NCBI GenBank assembly: GCA_942492965.1
Contig: OW818656.1
Location: 1,302,001-1,366,000 of the forward strand
DNA length: 64,000 nucleotides
DNA from: Sphingosinicella sp942492965
GTDB taxonomy: Bacteria > Pseudomonadota > Alphaproteobacteria > Sphingomonadales > Sphingomonadaceae
Reading direction: 5' to 3'
Part shown: one piece after another, positions 42,783 through 52,168 of the stretch
How the letters are laid out: every line of letters starts with the position of its first letter
How positions within the stretch are numbered: the first letter of the stretch is position 1
The notes under the pieces: model-generated
Database searches by the model: none
Told to the model about the DNA's origin: nothing
Seen by the model: only the letters and a program-made list of their open reading frames with translations
Translations under genes and position numbers: made by a program

Positions 42783-43449
42783 ATTCCCATTCGATCACCT
42801 GCCAGCCGCGCGCCTCCGCAAGCGCGCGCAGTTTCGGCGTCGGGTTGATCGCAAAGCCTTCGTCCGCCCATTCGAACATCGGCGCGTCGCTGTGGTGGTC
42901 TGAAAAGAAGCGCACGTGCAGCGTCTCGCGCGGTGGCAGCGCCTCTGCCACCATGTCGCGTTTCGCGCCATCGTAGCAGTTCTCGCCGTCCAGTTTCGCC
43001 AGCACTGCGCCCGAAGCGTCGCGGTGCGATTTCGTGCCCACCACGTGCTCAACGCCGAGCCGCGCCGCGATGGCGTGCACATAAAACGTGTAGGATGCCG
43101 TCGCGATCACCACAGTGCGGCCTTCCGCCTTCTCCGCGTCGATCCGCGCCTGCGCACCCCTGAACGTGCGCCCCGGCACCATCCAGCGCGCGAAGCCTTC
43201 GGCACGCGGCGCGATCCGGTCCATCGGCACGCGCCTGCCCATCAGCAGCCGGTGGTTGATTTCCTTCAGCCGCCCCCGGCTGACGAAACCCGCGACATAG
43301 GCCCCGCCCGCCAGCAGCGACAGCGGCAGAAAAAGCAGCCGCCACGGCGCTTCGTGCCACGCCCAGTAGATCAGCCAGGGCGAATAGGATCCGCCCCGCG
43401 TGATCGTCCTGTCCATGTCGAAAACGGAATACTGTATTAGGTTACTCAA
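42781..43449 (-). CDS. HAD-IB family phosphatase, SerB/PGP-like
   Basis: A 222-residue HAD phosphatase. Motif I is FDMDRTIT (nucleophile Asp in DMDRT), motif II VIATAS, the Lys of motif III is in GAKRDMVAE, and motif IV is FFSDHHSDAPMF. The helical cap follows motif I and contains two hydrophobic stretches (PWRLLFLPLSLLAGGAYVAG), which suggests it may lie against the membrane. Members hydrolyse phosphoserine, phosphoglycerol or lipid head groups. The start is a TTG overlapping the stop of the PLP-enzyme gene (TTGA), so expression is coupled to it. The substrate is not known. Confidence 0.88.
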   Translation of the reverse strand: MSNLIQYSVFDMDRTITRGGSYSPWLIYWAWHEAPWRLLFLPLSLLAGGAYVAGFVSRGRLKEINHRLLMGRRVPMDRIAPRAEGFARWMVPGRTFRGAQARIDAEKAEGRTVVIATASYTFYVHAIAARLGVEHVVGTKSHRDASGAVLAKLDGENCYDGAKRDMVAEALPPRETLHVRFFSDHHSDAPMFEWADEGFAINPTPKLRALAEARGWQVIEWE

Positions 43450-44747
43450 ACAGCCTCCAGCGCTTGCCTGAAGTCCGCGACTAGATCGTCTACATGCTCA
43501 ACCCCGATCGAAACCCGAACCAGATTGTCACTGATCCCCAGCTCCGCCTTCCGCGCATCCGGCACCGACAGATGCGTCATCGCCGCCGGGTGACTCGCCA
43601 GGCTCTCCGTCCCACCGAGCGAGACGGCCAGCTTCACCAGCGTCAGATTGTCGAGCAGCCGAAACGCCTCCGCCTCCCCGCCCTTCACGATCACCGAGAA
43701 GGTCGAACCCGACCCGGTACAGTGCCGGTCGTATATGTCCCGCTGCGCACTGCCCGGTTCCAGAAACCCCAGATACCCCACCCGCTCGATCTTCGGATGA
43801 TCGCGCAAGAAGGCGCAAAGCGTCCGCGCATTCGCCTCCGCCCGCTCCATGCGAAGCTGCACCGTCTCAAGGCTGCGCAGCAGCATCCACGACGTATGCG
43901 GATCCGTGATCGTCCCGATGGTATTGCGCAAGGCAAGGATCGGCGCGAGCGCCGCCTTTGTCCCGATGCACGCCCCGCCCACCAGATCGGAATGCCCGCC
44001 CACATACTTGGTCAGCGAGTAGAGCGAGATGTCAGCGCCGTGCCGCGTCGGCGCCTGAAAGACGGGGCCGAGGAAGGTGTTGTCGCACATGATGATCGGC
44101 GTCTCACCTTCCGTGAATACCGCATCGCGCGCCGCCGCCACCGCCTCGATATCGACGAGATCATTGGTCGGGTTCGCTGGACTTTCGAGATAGATCACCG
44201 AGACGCGCCCCTTGGCCTTCGCCGCGCGCAGCGTCTCCTCAATCGCCTCGCGGCTAGCCGACGCACGGAAGTCCATCCAGCCGACCGAGAACTTGCCGAT
44301 CACCGCATCGATCAACTTCTCGGTCGCAGCATAGAGCGGCGCGGAGTGCACGATGATGTCGCCCGGCCGCACATAGGCCATCAGCGCCGTGGTGATGGCC
44401 GACATGCCGGTGGAGAAAACAAGCGCGTCCTCTGCGCCTTCCCACAGCGCGAGCCGGTCCTCCAGAATCTCCTGATCGGGACCATTGAACCGGCCGTAGA
44501 CCAGACCCTCCGCGCCACCGGGACGACGCCCGATGATGCCTTCGAAGAAGCGCTTGCCGTCCGCTGCGCTTTCGAAAACATAGGTCGACGTCAGAAAGAT
44601 CGGCGGCTTCAGCGCACCCTCAGACAGCGTCGGATCATAGCCGTAGCCCATCATGAGCGTAGAGGGGTGGAGCCGACGCCCGCCAAGCTCCAGCGACTGC
44701 GGCTTCATCGCGCGGCGGCGCGCCGGCGGCGGTTCTGCATCCGTCAT
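43446..44747 (-). CDS. Cystathionine gamma-synthase-like PLP enzyme
   Basis: A 433-residue Cys/Met-metabolism PLP enzyme. The cofactor lysine is Lys247 in SLTKYVGGHSD. Other family marks are the substrate/PLP loop YGRFNGPDQEILEDRLALWE, FSTGMSAITTALMAYVRPGD, YLESPANPTNDLVDIEA and the C-terminal VSLGGTESLASHPAAMTHLS, plus LVRVSIGVEHVDDLVADF. It may act as a gamma-synthase or lyase on homoserine or homocysteine derivatives; the sub-group is not decided by the visible residues. The gene overlaps the HAD gene downstream. Confidence 0.9.
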   Translation of the reverse strand: MTDAEPPPARRRAMKPQSLELGGRRLHPSTLMMGYGYDPTLSEGALKPPIFLTSTYVFESAADGKRFFEGIIGRRPGGAEGLVYGRFNGPDQEILEDRLALWEGAEDALVFSTGMSAITTALMAYVRPGDIIVHSAPLYAATEKLIDAVIGKFSVGWMDFRASASREAIEETLRAAKAKGRVSVIYLESPANPTNDLVDIEAVAAARDAVFTEGETPIIMCDNTFLGPVFQAPTRHGADISLYSLTKYVGGHSDLVGGACIGTKAALAPILALRNTIGTITDPHTSWMLLRSLETVQLRMERAEANARTLCAFLRDHPKIERVGYLGFLEPGSAQRDIYDRHCTGSGSTFSVIVKGGEAEAFRLLDNLTLVKLAVSLGGTESLASHPAAMTHLSVPDARKAELGISDNLVRVSIGVEHVDDLVADFRQALEAV

Positions 44748-44823
44748 GTCCGCAACCTATCCCTCCGCCTGCTTGTCTGCAACGCATACGCCCTCAGACA
44801 GAGCCAGGCGGATCATCGGCAAT

Positions 44824-44851
44824 AAAAAAGCTCCCGAGTCGGGAGCTTTTT
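44824..44851. terminator. Strong two-way intrinsic terminator
   Basis: GCTCCCGA and TCGGGAGC (44830-44837 and 44839-44846) form a tight hairpin flanked by six A on the left and five T on the right, so it can stop transcription from both sides. On the minus strand it lies 47 bases beyond the mini-gene at 44894. Confidence 0.92.
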
Positions 44852-44893
44852 CGTGTTGAGAGCGGCAGCAATGCCGCTCCGCGACCACAGCGC

Positions 44894-44974
44894 CTAGAGG
44901 TAGCTGCCGCCGAACAGCCAATCCCAGAAACCCTTCGCGGGCTGAGTCGGCTTACGAGTTGCATTCGTACGCAT
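44894..44974 (-). CDS. 26-residue mini-protein with Trp-rich C-terminus
   Basis: An 81-base frame from ATG 44974 to TAG 44894. The peptide starts MRTNATRKPTQPAKG, basic and Pro-containing, and ends GFWDWLFGGSYL, aromatic and hydrophobic, so it may insert partly into a membrane. GGGGATC lies 6 bases before the ATG. It is followed by a strong terminator, and an AT-rich region upstream, with TTGTAA and ATAAAT 16 bases apart, could be a promoter. A palindrome (ATGGCA-AAC-TGCCAT, 44999-45013) sits in the leader. No family is known to me. Confidence 0.6.
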   Translation of the reverse strand: MRTNATRKPTQPAKGFWDWLFGGSYL

Positions 44975-45063
44975 TTTTTGATCCCCAGCATCACAGTGAT
45001 GGCAAACTGCCATGCCGGCATTTATGCTTAACGAATATGGTTTACAAGCATTAACCGCTAAGA

Positions 45064-47373
45064 TTAACCACTTGCCTTAACCTTGGCGGGATAGTCGATC
45101 ATCTCCTTGAGGTCGGAATCCTCCATGGGCCTCGCGATGTGGTACCCTTGACCGCGATCGCAGTGAATCTGCGCGAGCGTGAACAGCTGCTCGGGCGTTT
45201 CGATCCCTTCCGCGACGACCTCCAGCCCCAGGATATGCGCAAGCTCGATGGTCGACACCATCACCGCGCGATCGGCCGGACCGTTCAGAAGTGCGTTGGT
45301 GAAACGGCGATCGATCTTGAGTTCGGTCGCCGGTATCTTGCGCAGATACTCCAGCGTCGACATGCCCGTGCCGTAATCATCGATGGCAATGCCGATGCCA
45401 AGCACACGAAGCTCGTTGAGTGTTGCGAGTGCAGCTTCCCCCTCAGCGATTGCAGCCGTCTCCGTAATTTCCAGAACGAGAGCATCCGCGGGGATTTGAT
45501 AGCGTGCGAGCACGGACCGAACGACATCCACGATCATGCGGGAAGACAGCTCGCTCGGCGACAGGTTGACCGACATCCGGAACGCCGGATTGCGGCGCAA
45601 AACATCGCGCGTCACGACACCGGCGCGATCAAGCACGAAGGCCGTGACCTTGCCGATTCGGCCATTGCGCTCGGCAACCTCCACGAAATCCATCGGGCTG
45701 ATGGGGCCCCGCACCGGATGCGTCCAGCGCACCAGCGCTTCTGCGCCGCTGATCATCGCCGTTCGGAGATCGAGCTGCGGCTGATAGGCAACCCAGATGT
45801 GGCCCGCTTCGAGCGCATCATCGAGTTCACCGAGCAACGACAACTTCCATTCCTTGGCCTTCGCCGTCGCCGGATCGTGCACCATCCAGCAGACGCCCTC
45901 CTCGCTGGCGGCGTGCGCGGCGGCAAGGGCGCTGGCGAGGCGGTGCGACATCGGCAGCGCGGTTTCGCGGTCGATCCCGAAGGCAACGTCAACATCGTAG
46001 CTGCGCTCTGCAACCTTGATGGGGCTGCGGAAGATGAGTTGCATCGCCTTGAACTGGTCCACGACCAGTTCAAGTTCCGAAGCGTTGGTCAGCCAGACGA
46101 AATTGCCGTCGTCGCCATGCCAGAGCTGCGCCCCGGTCGTACCAATCGACAGGCGCGCCGCGATGAGCTTGGTGAGCTCGTGTTCGAAATCCGGGGGCAG
46201 CGTGCTGACGATGTCCGCAAAGCGGCGCACGCGCGCGGCGATCAAAAGCTCCGACGAGACGAGATCCTCACGGCGCAGCATCGCGTTGACGGTGGGGAGA
46301 CCGGAAACGGGATGCACGAGACCAAGCTCTCGCCGACGTTCGAGCACCTGCCGCCACGCGAAGGCGACGAGCGAGCCGGCGGCCAGCAACAGCGCGGGCG
46401 CCACTTCGACGAACACGTGCGCGTGTTCGAGGGCCAGCGGCAGCACGATAAGCGCGGCGAGGCCCGGCACACCGAGCATCCATTTGAGCCGGTTGCTGCC
46501 GTAAAGCAGAACTGCCGACACAGCGGCAGCCAGGAGCCACAGCGGCCACCAGCCGAGCACCGCAGGTCGACCGGCCTTCAGCGTTTCCGCGCCGAGAACC
46601 GTGACGAAAACGCTCGTAGCGTGCCCCTGCCCGGGCATCGCGAGGCGTGTCGAAAGCGTTTTCGAATTGAGCCCGACCACGACCGTGCGGCCCTTGATGT
46701 CGAGTTCCGATTGCCCGGCGAGAACATCGGCTGCACTCGCATAGGGGATCGATGCCAGCGTATAGGAATAGTCGATCGGAAACCGCTCGCCCAGCGGCCC
46801 ATCCACGCCAGCGATCGCCGTCTCCATCGACCTTCGCACCCGGTCTCCGATCACCTGCCGATAGGCAAGATCGGGGACGCCGTTCCAGTAGCGCAGGAAC
46901 TTCATTGTCGAGACCACCTCGGCGGTGTCGCCAAGGCTCGACGGCTCAAGGACGCGCATCTTTCCATCGGCGCTGTAATCGTTCGTGCTGGCCAGGAACA
47001 CGGCGCCCGGATGCCGGTCTATGACCTTCGAAAACGCGCGGTCTCCCTCCGGATCGAGCGGCGGCAGATAGAGATCGAAGAACACCCGTTCAGCACCGGA
47101 TGCAAAGAGCCGGTCGGTCAGCGCGGCAAGGCGCGCGCGGTTCCAAGGCCAGGGGCCTGTCGCTGCAATCGACTCGTCATCAATGCCGACAACGACCACC
47201 TCGCCGCTCACCGGCTGGGCACGGATCTTGTTGCGCAGCGTGAGAAGCGCAAGGTCCGCCGGTTCCATGAACGCAGCAATCCCCAAGAGGCCCGACACGA
47301 GCATCAGCCACAGCAAAGGCTTGCGCTTTTGCGCAAGCGCCGTGAACGGCTCAAGGGCGCGCGACAGGGGCAT
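45064..47373 (-). CDS. CHASE2-EAL cyclic-di-GMP phosphodiesterase-like protein
   Basis: A 769-residue membrane sensor. After one N-terminal helix, residues 40-260 form a periplasmic CHASE2 domain (VVVVGIDDESIAATGPWPWN, RVFFDLYLPPLDPEGDRAFS). Three helices (about 270-345) lead to a GGDEF-like domain with WHGDDGNFVWL in place of GGDEF, hence inactive as a cyclase. The EAL domain (about 515-760) keeps SGAEALVRWTHP, NLSPSEL, EITETAAI, IDDYGTGMSTLEYLRKIPAT, KIDRRFT and EGIETPEQ, consistent with active c-di-GMP hydrolysis. It probably lowers c-di-GMP in response to an extracellular cue. Confidence 0.93.
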   Translation of the reverse strand: MPLSRALEPFTALAQKRKPLLWLMLVSGLLGIAAFMEPADLALLTLRNKIRAQPVSGEVVVVGIDDESIAATGPWPWNRARLAALTDRLFASGAERVFFDLYLPPLDPEGDRAFSKVIDRHPGAVFLASTNDYSADGKMRVLEPSSLGDTAEVVSTMKFLRYWNGVPDLAYRQVIGDRVRRSMETAIAGVDGPLGERFPIDYSYTLASIPYASAADVLAGQSELDIKGRTVVVGLNSKTLSTRLAMPGQGHATSVFVTVLGAETLKAGRPAVLGWWPLWLLAAAVSAVLLYGSNRLKWMLGVPGLAALIVLPLALEHAHVFVEVAPALLLAAGSLVAFAWRQVLERRRELGLVHPVSGLPTVNAMLRREDLVSSELLIAARVRRFADIVSTLPPDFEHELTKLIAARLSIGTTGAQLWHGDDGNFVWLTNASELELVVDQFKAMQLIFRSPIKVAERSYDVDVAFGIDRETALPMSHRLASALAAAHAASEEGVCWMVHDPATAKAKEWKLSLLGELDDALEAGHIWVAYQPQLDLRTAMISGAEALVRWTHPVRGPISPMDFVEVAERNGRIGKVTAFVLDRAGVVTRDVLRRNPAFRMSVNLSPSELSSRMIVDVVRSVLARYQIPADALVLEITETAAIAEGEAALATLNELRVLGIGIAIDDYGTGMSTLEYLRKIPATELKIDRRFTNALLNGPADRAVMVSTIELAHILGLEVVAEGIETPEQLFTLAQIHCDRGQGYHIARPMEDSDLKEMIDYPAKVKASG

Positions 47374-47457
47374 GTCGGCATGGTTACCGACCGAACCTTA
47401 AGAAAAATTATCAGGCAGCGCGCCGAAGCATGAAAAACCGCACAAATCCGCCTTAAT

Positions 47458-48540
47458 TTATGCGGCCACAGAAGTATCCGTCCGTAGCCGTTTCATTGTC
47501 GTTTGAAGCGTAAAGCGCAGGCCTTCGGGATGATACATCACATCGACGGCTCCCCCAAACTGCGGCGCGAGCGCGCGGTTTAGAAGGCGTGATCCGAAAC
47601 CTCGGCGTTTCGGCAACGCGACGGGAGGACCATCTGCCTCGATCCATTCAAACGCGAATGGATCGTCCGTACCGGCTCTACCTGCCTGCCAGCGAATGTC
47701 AATTTTCCCGGAAGGCACTGAAAGTGCGCCATACTTTGTGGCATTGGTCGCAAGTTCATGCACGGCGAGCGCCATGGATAGCGACTGGTCAGCGGAGAGA
47801 TATATCGACGGCCCACTAAGATGGATAACCGCGGCATTACCGTGCGGTCGAAGCGCCTCCTCCACGATGTCCCTGAGCGGCGCATCGCTCCAGCGTGACC
47901 GGGTGAGTACATCGTGCGCCTGTCCCAGTGCCTGCAAACGTTGCGCGATAAGTTTACGTGAATCTTCAGGAGAGGATGTACGAAACGTCTGATCGATCAC
48001 GGCGGAAACGACCGCGAGCATATTCTTCATGCGGTGCGCCAGTTCCTGATTGAGAAGCACGGCGTGGCGCTGCGCTTCGACCATGGCCGTTGTCTCGATG
48101 ACCGTATCCATCATGCCGACGACATTACCCAACTCATCCCGCACAGGGCTGTAGCAGAAGGTGAACCATGCCTGCTCTGGATAGCCGTGACGGTTTACCG
48201 TAATCGCGAAATCTTCAATGAACGTGGCCTCACCATCAAAGGCCAGCTTCACAATAGCGCGGATCTCACTCCAGACTTCCGACCAGACATCGTTGAACGG
48301 CCTGCCCAGTGCTTCCGGCTTGCTGCCGAGAATGGGCTCGAAGGCATCGTTGTAGATGCAGATGAGCTCGGAGCCCCATACGAGGCACTGTGGAAAACGC
48401 GAACTGAGGACCAAAGCCACCGTCGACTTCAGCGTGGGAGTCCAGTCCCTCGCAGGACCGAGCGGCGTTGCCGACCAATCGAACGCCCGAATGGCACGGC
48501 CCATCTTCCCGCCGCCTTCCAAAAAATGCAGAAGCGGCAT
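47458..48540 (-). CDS. PAS-containing HWE-type histidine kinase
   Basis: A 360-residue soluble kinase. The N-terminal half is a PAS-like sensor (SRFPQCLVWGSELICIYNDA, then FEPILGSKPEALGRP). The dimerisation region is LNQELAHRMKNMLAVVSAVI with the phospho-His. The ATPase part has the HWE-specific ALAVHELATNATKYGALS and a late GFGSRLLNRAL. There is no receiver or membrane segment; such kinases usually feed the general stress response (PhyR/LovR) in alphaproteobacteria. The ATG at 48540 has GGAG about 10 bases upstream; a GTG further up is unlikely. Confidence 0.92.
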   Translation of the reverse strand: MPLLHFLEGGGKMGRAIRAFDWSATPLGPARDWTPTLKSTVALVLSSRFPQCLVWGSELICIYNDAFEPILGSKPEALGRPFNDVWSEVWSEIRAIVKLAFDGEATFIEDFAITVNRHGYPEQAWFTFCYSPVRDELGNVVGMMDTVIETTAMVEAQRHAVLLNQELAHRMKNMLAVVSAVIDQTFRTSSPEDSRKLIAQRLQALGQAHDVLTRSRWSDAPLRDIVEEALRPHGNAAVIHLSGPSIYLSADQSLSMALAVHELATNATKYGALSVPSGKIDIRWQAGRAGTDDPFAFEWIEADGPPVALPKRRGFGSRLLNRALAPQFGGAVDVMYHPEGLRFTLQTTMKRLRTDTSVAA

Positions 48541-48633
48541 ACGGTGAACTCCGGACGGCGGAACTGCCGAAGCCGAAACGCTATAACAGGCCCCGACGGT
48601 TAACAATCCGTGCTTGCGACGAAACGAAACCCG

Positions 48634-51006
48634 CTATTCGCGCAGTTCCCCACCGACCGCACGCGCTGCCTCAACGATCTTTCCGGCAATCGCGGAGAGT
48701 TCCTCTTCGGTGAAGCTGCGCTCGTCGGGCTGCAGCGTCACGCGCACGGCGAGCGAGCGTTTGCCCGGTTCGATGCCTGCGCCTTCGAACAGGTCGAACA
48801 GACGAACCGCGGCGATGCGCTTCGGCTCGGCCTTTTGCAGCGCGCGCAGCAGCGCGCCCGCCGCAAGCGCCTTGTCAGCGACGAATGCGAAATCGCGCGT
48901 CACCGCCTGCAGCGCAGGCGGCGCGAACACGGGCCGGCTGCGCTTGCCGCGCGGCACAGGGATGGCATCAAGGAATATCTCTGCAACAGCGACGCGGCCT
49001 TGAAGATCAAACGCCCGGGCAAGGCGCGGGTGAAGCTCACCGAACTCGGCAAGGATCGTCTTGGGGCCGAGGCCGAGCTTCGCGGAGCGGCCCGGATGAT
49101 ACCATGCGCTCGCGCCCGTGAAGGCCTGGGCGCGTTCCACGGGCGCACCGGCGGCGGCGAGCAGCGCCAGCACCTCCGCCTTCGCGTCGAAGACGTCGAA
49201 GCCCTGGGCCGCACCTTCGCGCCAGTCCTTCTCCTGCTTCGCGCCTGCCAGCACGATGCCGAGCGTGAGCCGCTCGCCATCGCCGAGATAGCGGCGGCCA
49301 AGTTCGAACAGGCGGATCGAAACCGCCCCGCGGTCGCTGTTGCGCTGCGCGGCGGCGATGAGGCCGGGGAGCAGCGAGGGGCGCATGACCGCGAGGTCGG
49401 CCGAGATCGGGTTTTCCAAGGTGAACACGCCGCCGCCGAAGCGCTCGGCATCCTGCGGCGCGATGAAGCTCCACGTCACGGCCTCGTCGAGACCACGCGC
49501 TGCGGCGGCACGGCGGAAGGTACGCTCGGTGAGCTGGGCGGGCGTTGCCGTGGGCTTCGCGACGCCCTCGGCGCGTGGGAGTGGTGTGGAGGGGATGGCG
49601 TCGAAACCGGAGATGCGGACGACCTCCTCGACGATGTCGGCGGCGCCGTCGACGTCGCGGCGCCACGACGGCGCGGTGATGCGCCATGTATCGCCGGTCT
49701 CGACCGCGAAGCCGAGTGCGGCAAGGATTTCCGCCTGTTTTTCTGGATCGACGGTGACGCCTGTGAGGCGCTGGGTGAGATCGGGCGTGTAATCCACCTT
49801 GGGCGCGACCTCGGGCGGCTGGCCGGAGCGGAGCTCGCGGCTGGGATCACCGCCGCACAGGTCAAGGACCATGCGGGTGGCGAGCTGGAGCCCGCCTTCA
49901 AGGAAGGCCGGATCGACACCGCGTTCAAAGCGGGCGCGGGCATCCGAGGTGAGGCCGAGAGCGCGGCCGGTCTGGCCGATGCGCGCCGGTTCGAAGTACG
50001 CGCATTCGATGAGGATATCGGTCGTCTCGGTCTCGACGCCTGAATGCTCGCCGCCCATGATGCCCGCGATGTCGTGAACCTCACGGTCGTCGGCGATCAC
50101 GGTCATTTCGGCATCGAGCGCGTAGGTCTTGCCGTTGAGTGCAACCACGCTCTCCCCGTCGGCCGCGCGGCGGGCGACGACGGCGCCGGAGAGCTTCGCG
50201 AGATCGTAGACGTGCAGAGGCCGGCCGCGATCGAAGGTGATGAAGTTGGTGATGTCGACGAGCGCCGAGATCGGACGCAGGCCGATCGCGGTGAGGCGAC
50301 GCTGCAGCCAGTCGGGGGACGGGCCGTTCTTCACGCCGCGCACGACGCGGCCGAAGAAGGCCGGGCAGCCTTCGGGATCGTCGGTGCGGATTTCGATCGG
50401 GCAATCGTAGCCACCTTCGATGGCTTCGACCGTACCCGGCTTCAGCGTGCCGAGGCCGAGCGCGGCGAGGTCGCGCGCAATGCCGCGCACGCCCATGCAG
50501 TCCTGCCGGTTCGGCGTGACGGCGACCTCGATGACGGGATCATCGAGGCCGAGCACTTGCGCAAAGGGCGTGCCGACTGCGGGCGCGCCGGCAAGGTCGA
50601 TGATGCCGGTATGCGCGTCCGAAAGCTCAAGCTCGCGCTCCGAACACATCATGCCGTGCGATTCGACGCCGCGGATCGCCGCGACCTTCAAGGTGACGTC
50701 GATGCCGGGCACATGGGTGCCGGGCGCGGCGAACACGCCGTAGAGGCCCGCACGCGCATTGGGCGCGCCGCAGACGACCTGCAGGGGCTCGCCCGCGCCG
50801 GTATCCACCTTGAGGACCTGGAGCTTGTCTGCCTGCGGATGTGGCGCGGCTTCCAGAATCTTCGCGACGCGGAACGGCGCGAGACGATCGGCGGGATTGT
50901 CGACGCCTTCAACCTCGAGCCCGACGCGGGTGAGGCCAAGCACGATGTCTTCAAGCGAAGCGGTGGTGTCGAGGTGGTCCTTCAGCCACGAAAGCGTGAA
51001 CTTCAT
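48634..51006 (-). CDS. pheT: Phenylalanine--tRNA ligase beta subunit
   Basis: A 790-residue subunit. Domain marks: MKFTLSWLKDHLDTTASLED at the start, the tRNA-binding domain (about 40-150) with HPQADKLQVLKVDTG, the B3/B4 editing domain with DRGRPLHVYDLAKLSGAVVA, the B5 domain and the C-terminal anticodon-binding fold (FAFVADKALAAGALLRALQK). It charges tRNA-Phe as an alpha2-beta2 tetramer with PheS. The ATG overlaps the pheS stop (ATGA). Confidence 0.98.
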   Translation of the reverse strand: MKFTLSWLKDHLDTTASLEDIVLGLTRVGLEVEGVDNPADRLAPFRVAKILEAAPHPQADKLQVLKVDTGAGEPLQVVCGAPNARAGLYGVFAAPGTHVPGIDVTLKVAAIRGVESHGMMCSERELELSDAHTGIIDLAGAPAVGTPFAQVLGLDDPVIEVAVTPNRQDCMGVRGIARDLAALGLGTLKPGTVEAIEGGYDCPIEIRTDDPEGCPAFFGRVVRGVKNGPSPDWLQRRLTAIGLRPISALVDITNFITFDRGRPLHVYDLAKLSGAVVARRAADGESVVALNGKTYALDAEMTVIADDREVHDIAGIMGGEHSGVETETTDILIECAYFEPARIGQTGRALGLTSDARARFERGVDPAFLEGGLQLATRMVLDLCGGDPSRELRSGQPPEVAPKVDYTPDLTQRLTGVTVDPEKQAEILAALGFAVETGDTWRITAPSWRRDVDGAADIVEEVVRISGFDAIPSTPLPRAEGVAKPTATPAQLTERTFRRAAAARGLDEAVTWSFIAPQDAERFGGGVFTLENPISADLAVMRPSLLPGLIAAAQRNSDRGAVSIRLFELGRRYLGDGERLTLGIVLAGAKQEKDWREGAAQGFDVFDAKAEVLALLAAAGAPVERAQAFTGASAWYHPGRSAKLGLGPKTILAEFGELHPRLARAFDLQGRVAVAEIFLDAIPVPRGKRSRPVFAPPALQAVTRDFAFVADKALAAGALLRALQKAEPKRIAAVRLFDLFEGAGIEPGKRSLAVRVTLQPDERSFTEEELSAIAGKIVEAARAVGGELRE

Positions 51007-52088
51007 GCGCCGACTCCTCCCGAAAGCGTGGGTACGGCAAAGGGCGAGAAGCCGTAGTGCTTCAGCCAGCGCACATCGCCGTCGAAGAAGGCGCGAAGGT
51101 CGGTCATGCCGTATTTGAGCATCGCCAGACGGTCGATGCCCGCGCCGAAGGCGAAGCCCTGCCATTCGGCGGGATCGAGGCCACACGCCGCGATGACGCG
51201 CGGATGCACCATGCCCGAGCCGAGAATTTCGAGCCACGAGGCCTCGCCGCCGATCTTGAGCGTGCCGCCCTCCCACGAGCAGCCGACATCGACCTCCGCC
51301 GAGGGTTCGGTGAACGGGAAGTAGCTGGGGCGGAAGCGCAGCGTCACGTCATCAACCTCGAAGAAGGCCTTGATGAATGTTTCCAGCGTCCACTTGAGAT
51401 GCCCCATGTGGATGTTCCGGTCGATCACCAGCCCTTCGAGCTGATGAAACATCGGCGTGTGCGTCGCGTCCGAATCCGAGCGGTAGACGCGGCCCGGTGC
51501 GATGATGCGAATCGGCGGCTGCTCGCTCATCATCGTGCGGATCTGTACGGGCGAGGTGTGCGTGCGCAGCAGGAAGCGCCGGCCTTCCTTCGCGAGTTGT
51601 TCGGGGAAGTAGAAGGTATCATGCATCGCGCGCGCCGGATGCGATTCCGGGATGTTGAGCGCGGTGAAATTGTGCCAGTCGTCCTCGATCTCCGGACCGG
51701 TCGCGACCGCGAAGCCAAGGTCGGCGAAAATCTCGGCAAGCTCGTCCATCACCTGAGATACCGGATGCACGGTGCCGAGCCGCGCGGGCTCGACGGGAAG
51801 CGTGACGTCCACCGCCTCGGCGGCGAGCTTCGCATCGAGTTCGATAGCCTCAAGCTCCGCCTTGCGCGCGGAAAGCGCATCCGAAACCGCCTCGCGCAGC
51901 ACGTTCAGCGCTGCGCCCGCGACTTTCCGGGCTTCCGGGTCCATGCCACCCAGCGCCTTCAGCTTCTGCGTGATCGCCCCCGATTTGCCGAGCGCGGCGA
52001 CACGCAGCGCCTCGACGGCGGCGGCATCGGGTGCGGCGGCGATTTTGGCGAGCCACTCGCCCTGCTCGGCGGAAAGGTCGGACATCAT
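51003..52088 (-). CDS. pheS: Phenylalanine--tRNA ligase alpha subunit
   Basis: A 361-residue catalytic subunit. A helical N-terminal coiled coil (to about residue 95) is followed by the class II catalytic core: HPVSQVMDELAEIFADLGFA, FYFPEQLAKEGRRFLLRTHT, RIIAPGRVYRSDSDATHTPM, FHQLEGLVIDRNIHMGHLKW and GAGIDRLAMLKYGMTDLRAF. Tandem ATGs at 52088 and 52085 leave the first residue open. A terminator-like hairpin lies between rplT and this gene. Confidence 0.98.
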   Translation of the reverse strand: MMSDLSAEQGEWLAKIAAAPDAAAVEALRVAALGKSGAITQKLKALGGMDPEARKVAGAALNVLREAVSDALSARKAELEAIELDAKLAAEAVDVTLPVEPARLGTVHPVSQVMDELAEIFADLGFAVATGPEIEDDWHNFTALNIPESHPARAMHDTFYFPEQLAKEGRRFLLRTHTSPVQIRTMMSEQPPIRIIAPGRVYRSDSDATHTPMFHQLEGLVIDRNIHMGHLKWTLETFIKAFFEVDDVTLRFRPSYFPFTEPSAEVDVGCSWEGGTLKIGGEASWLEILGSGMVHPRVIAACGLDPAEWQGFAFGAGIDRLAMLKYGMTDLRAFFDGDVRWLKHYGFSPFAVPTLSGGVGA

Positions 52089-52103
52089 TGAACCCCGGTT
52101 TTC

Positions 52104-52146
52104 AAAAAAAAGGCGCGGCCGCTGCCGTAAGCAGCGCCGCGCCTTA
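52104..52146 (-). terminator. Terminator or attenuator between rplT and pheS
   Basis: Read on the minus strand, a 15-pair stem with a single bulge (AAGGCGCGG and CGCTGC against their complements) closes a 5-base loop and is followed by a run of T. It sits 16 bases before the pheS start, so it either ends rpmI-rplT transcription or attenuates pheST. Confidence 0.75.
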
Positions 52147-52168
52147 CCATTGCTTTGGTTCGCGTTTG

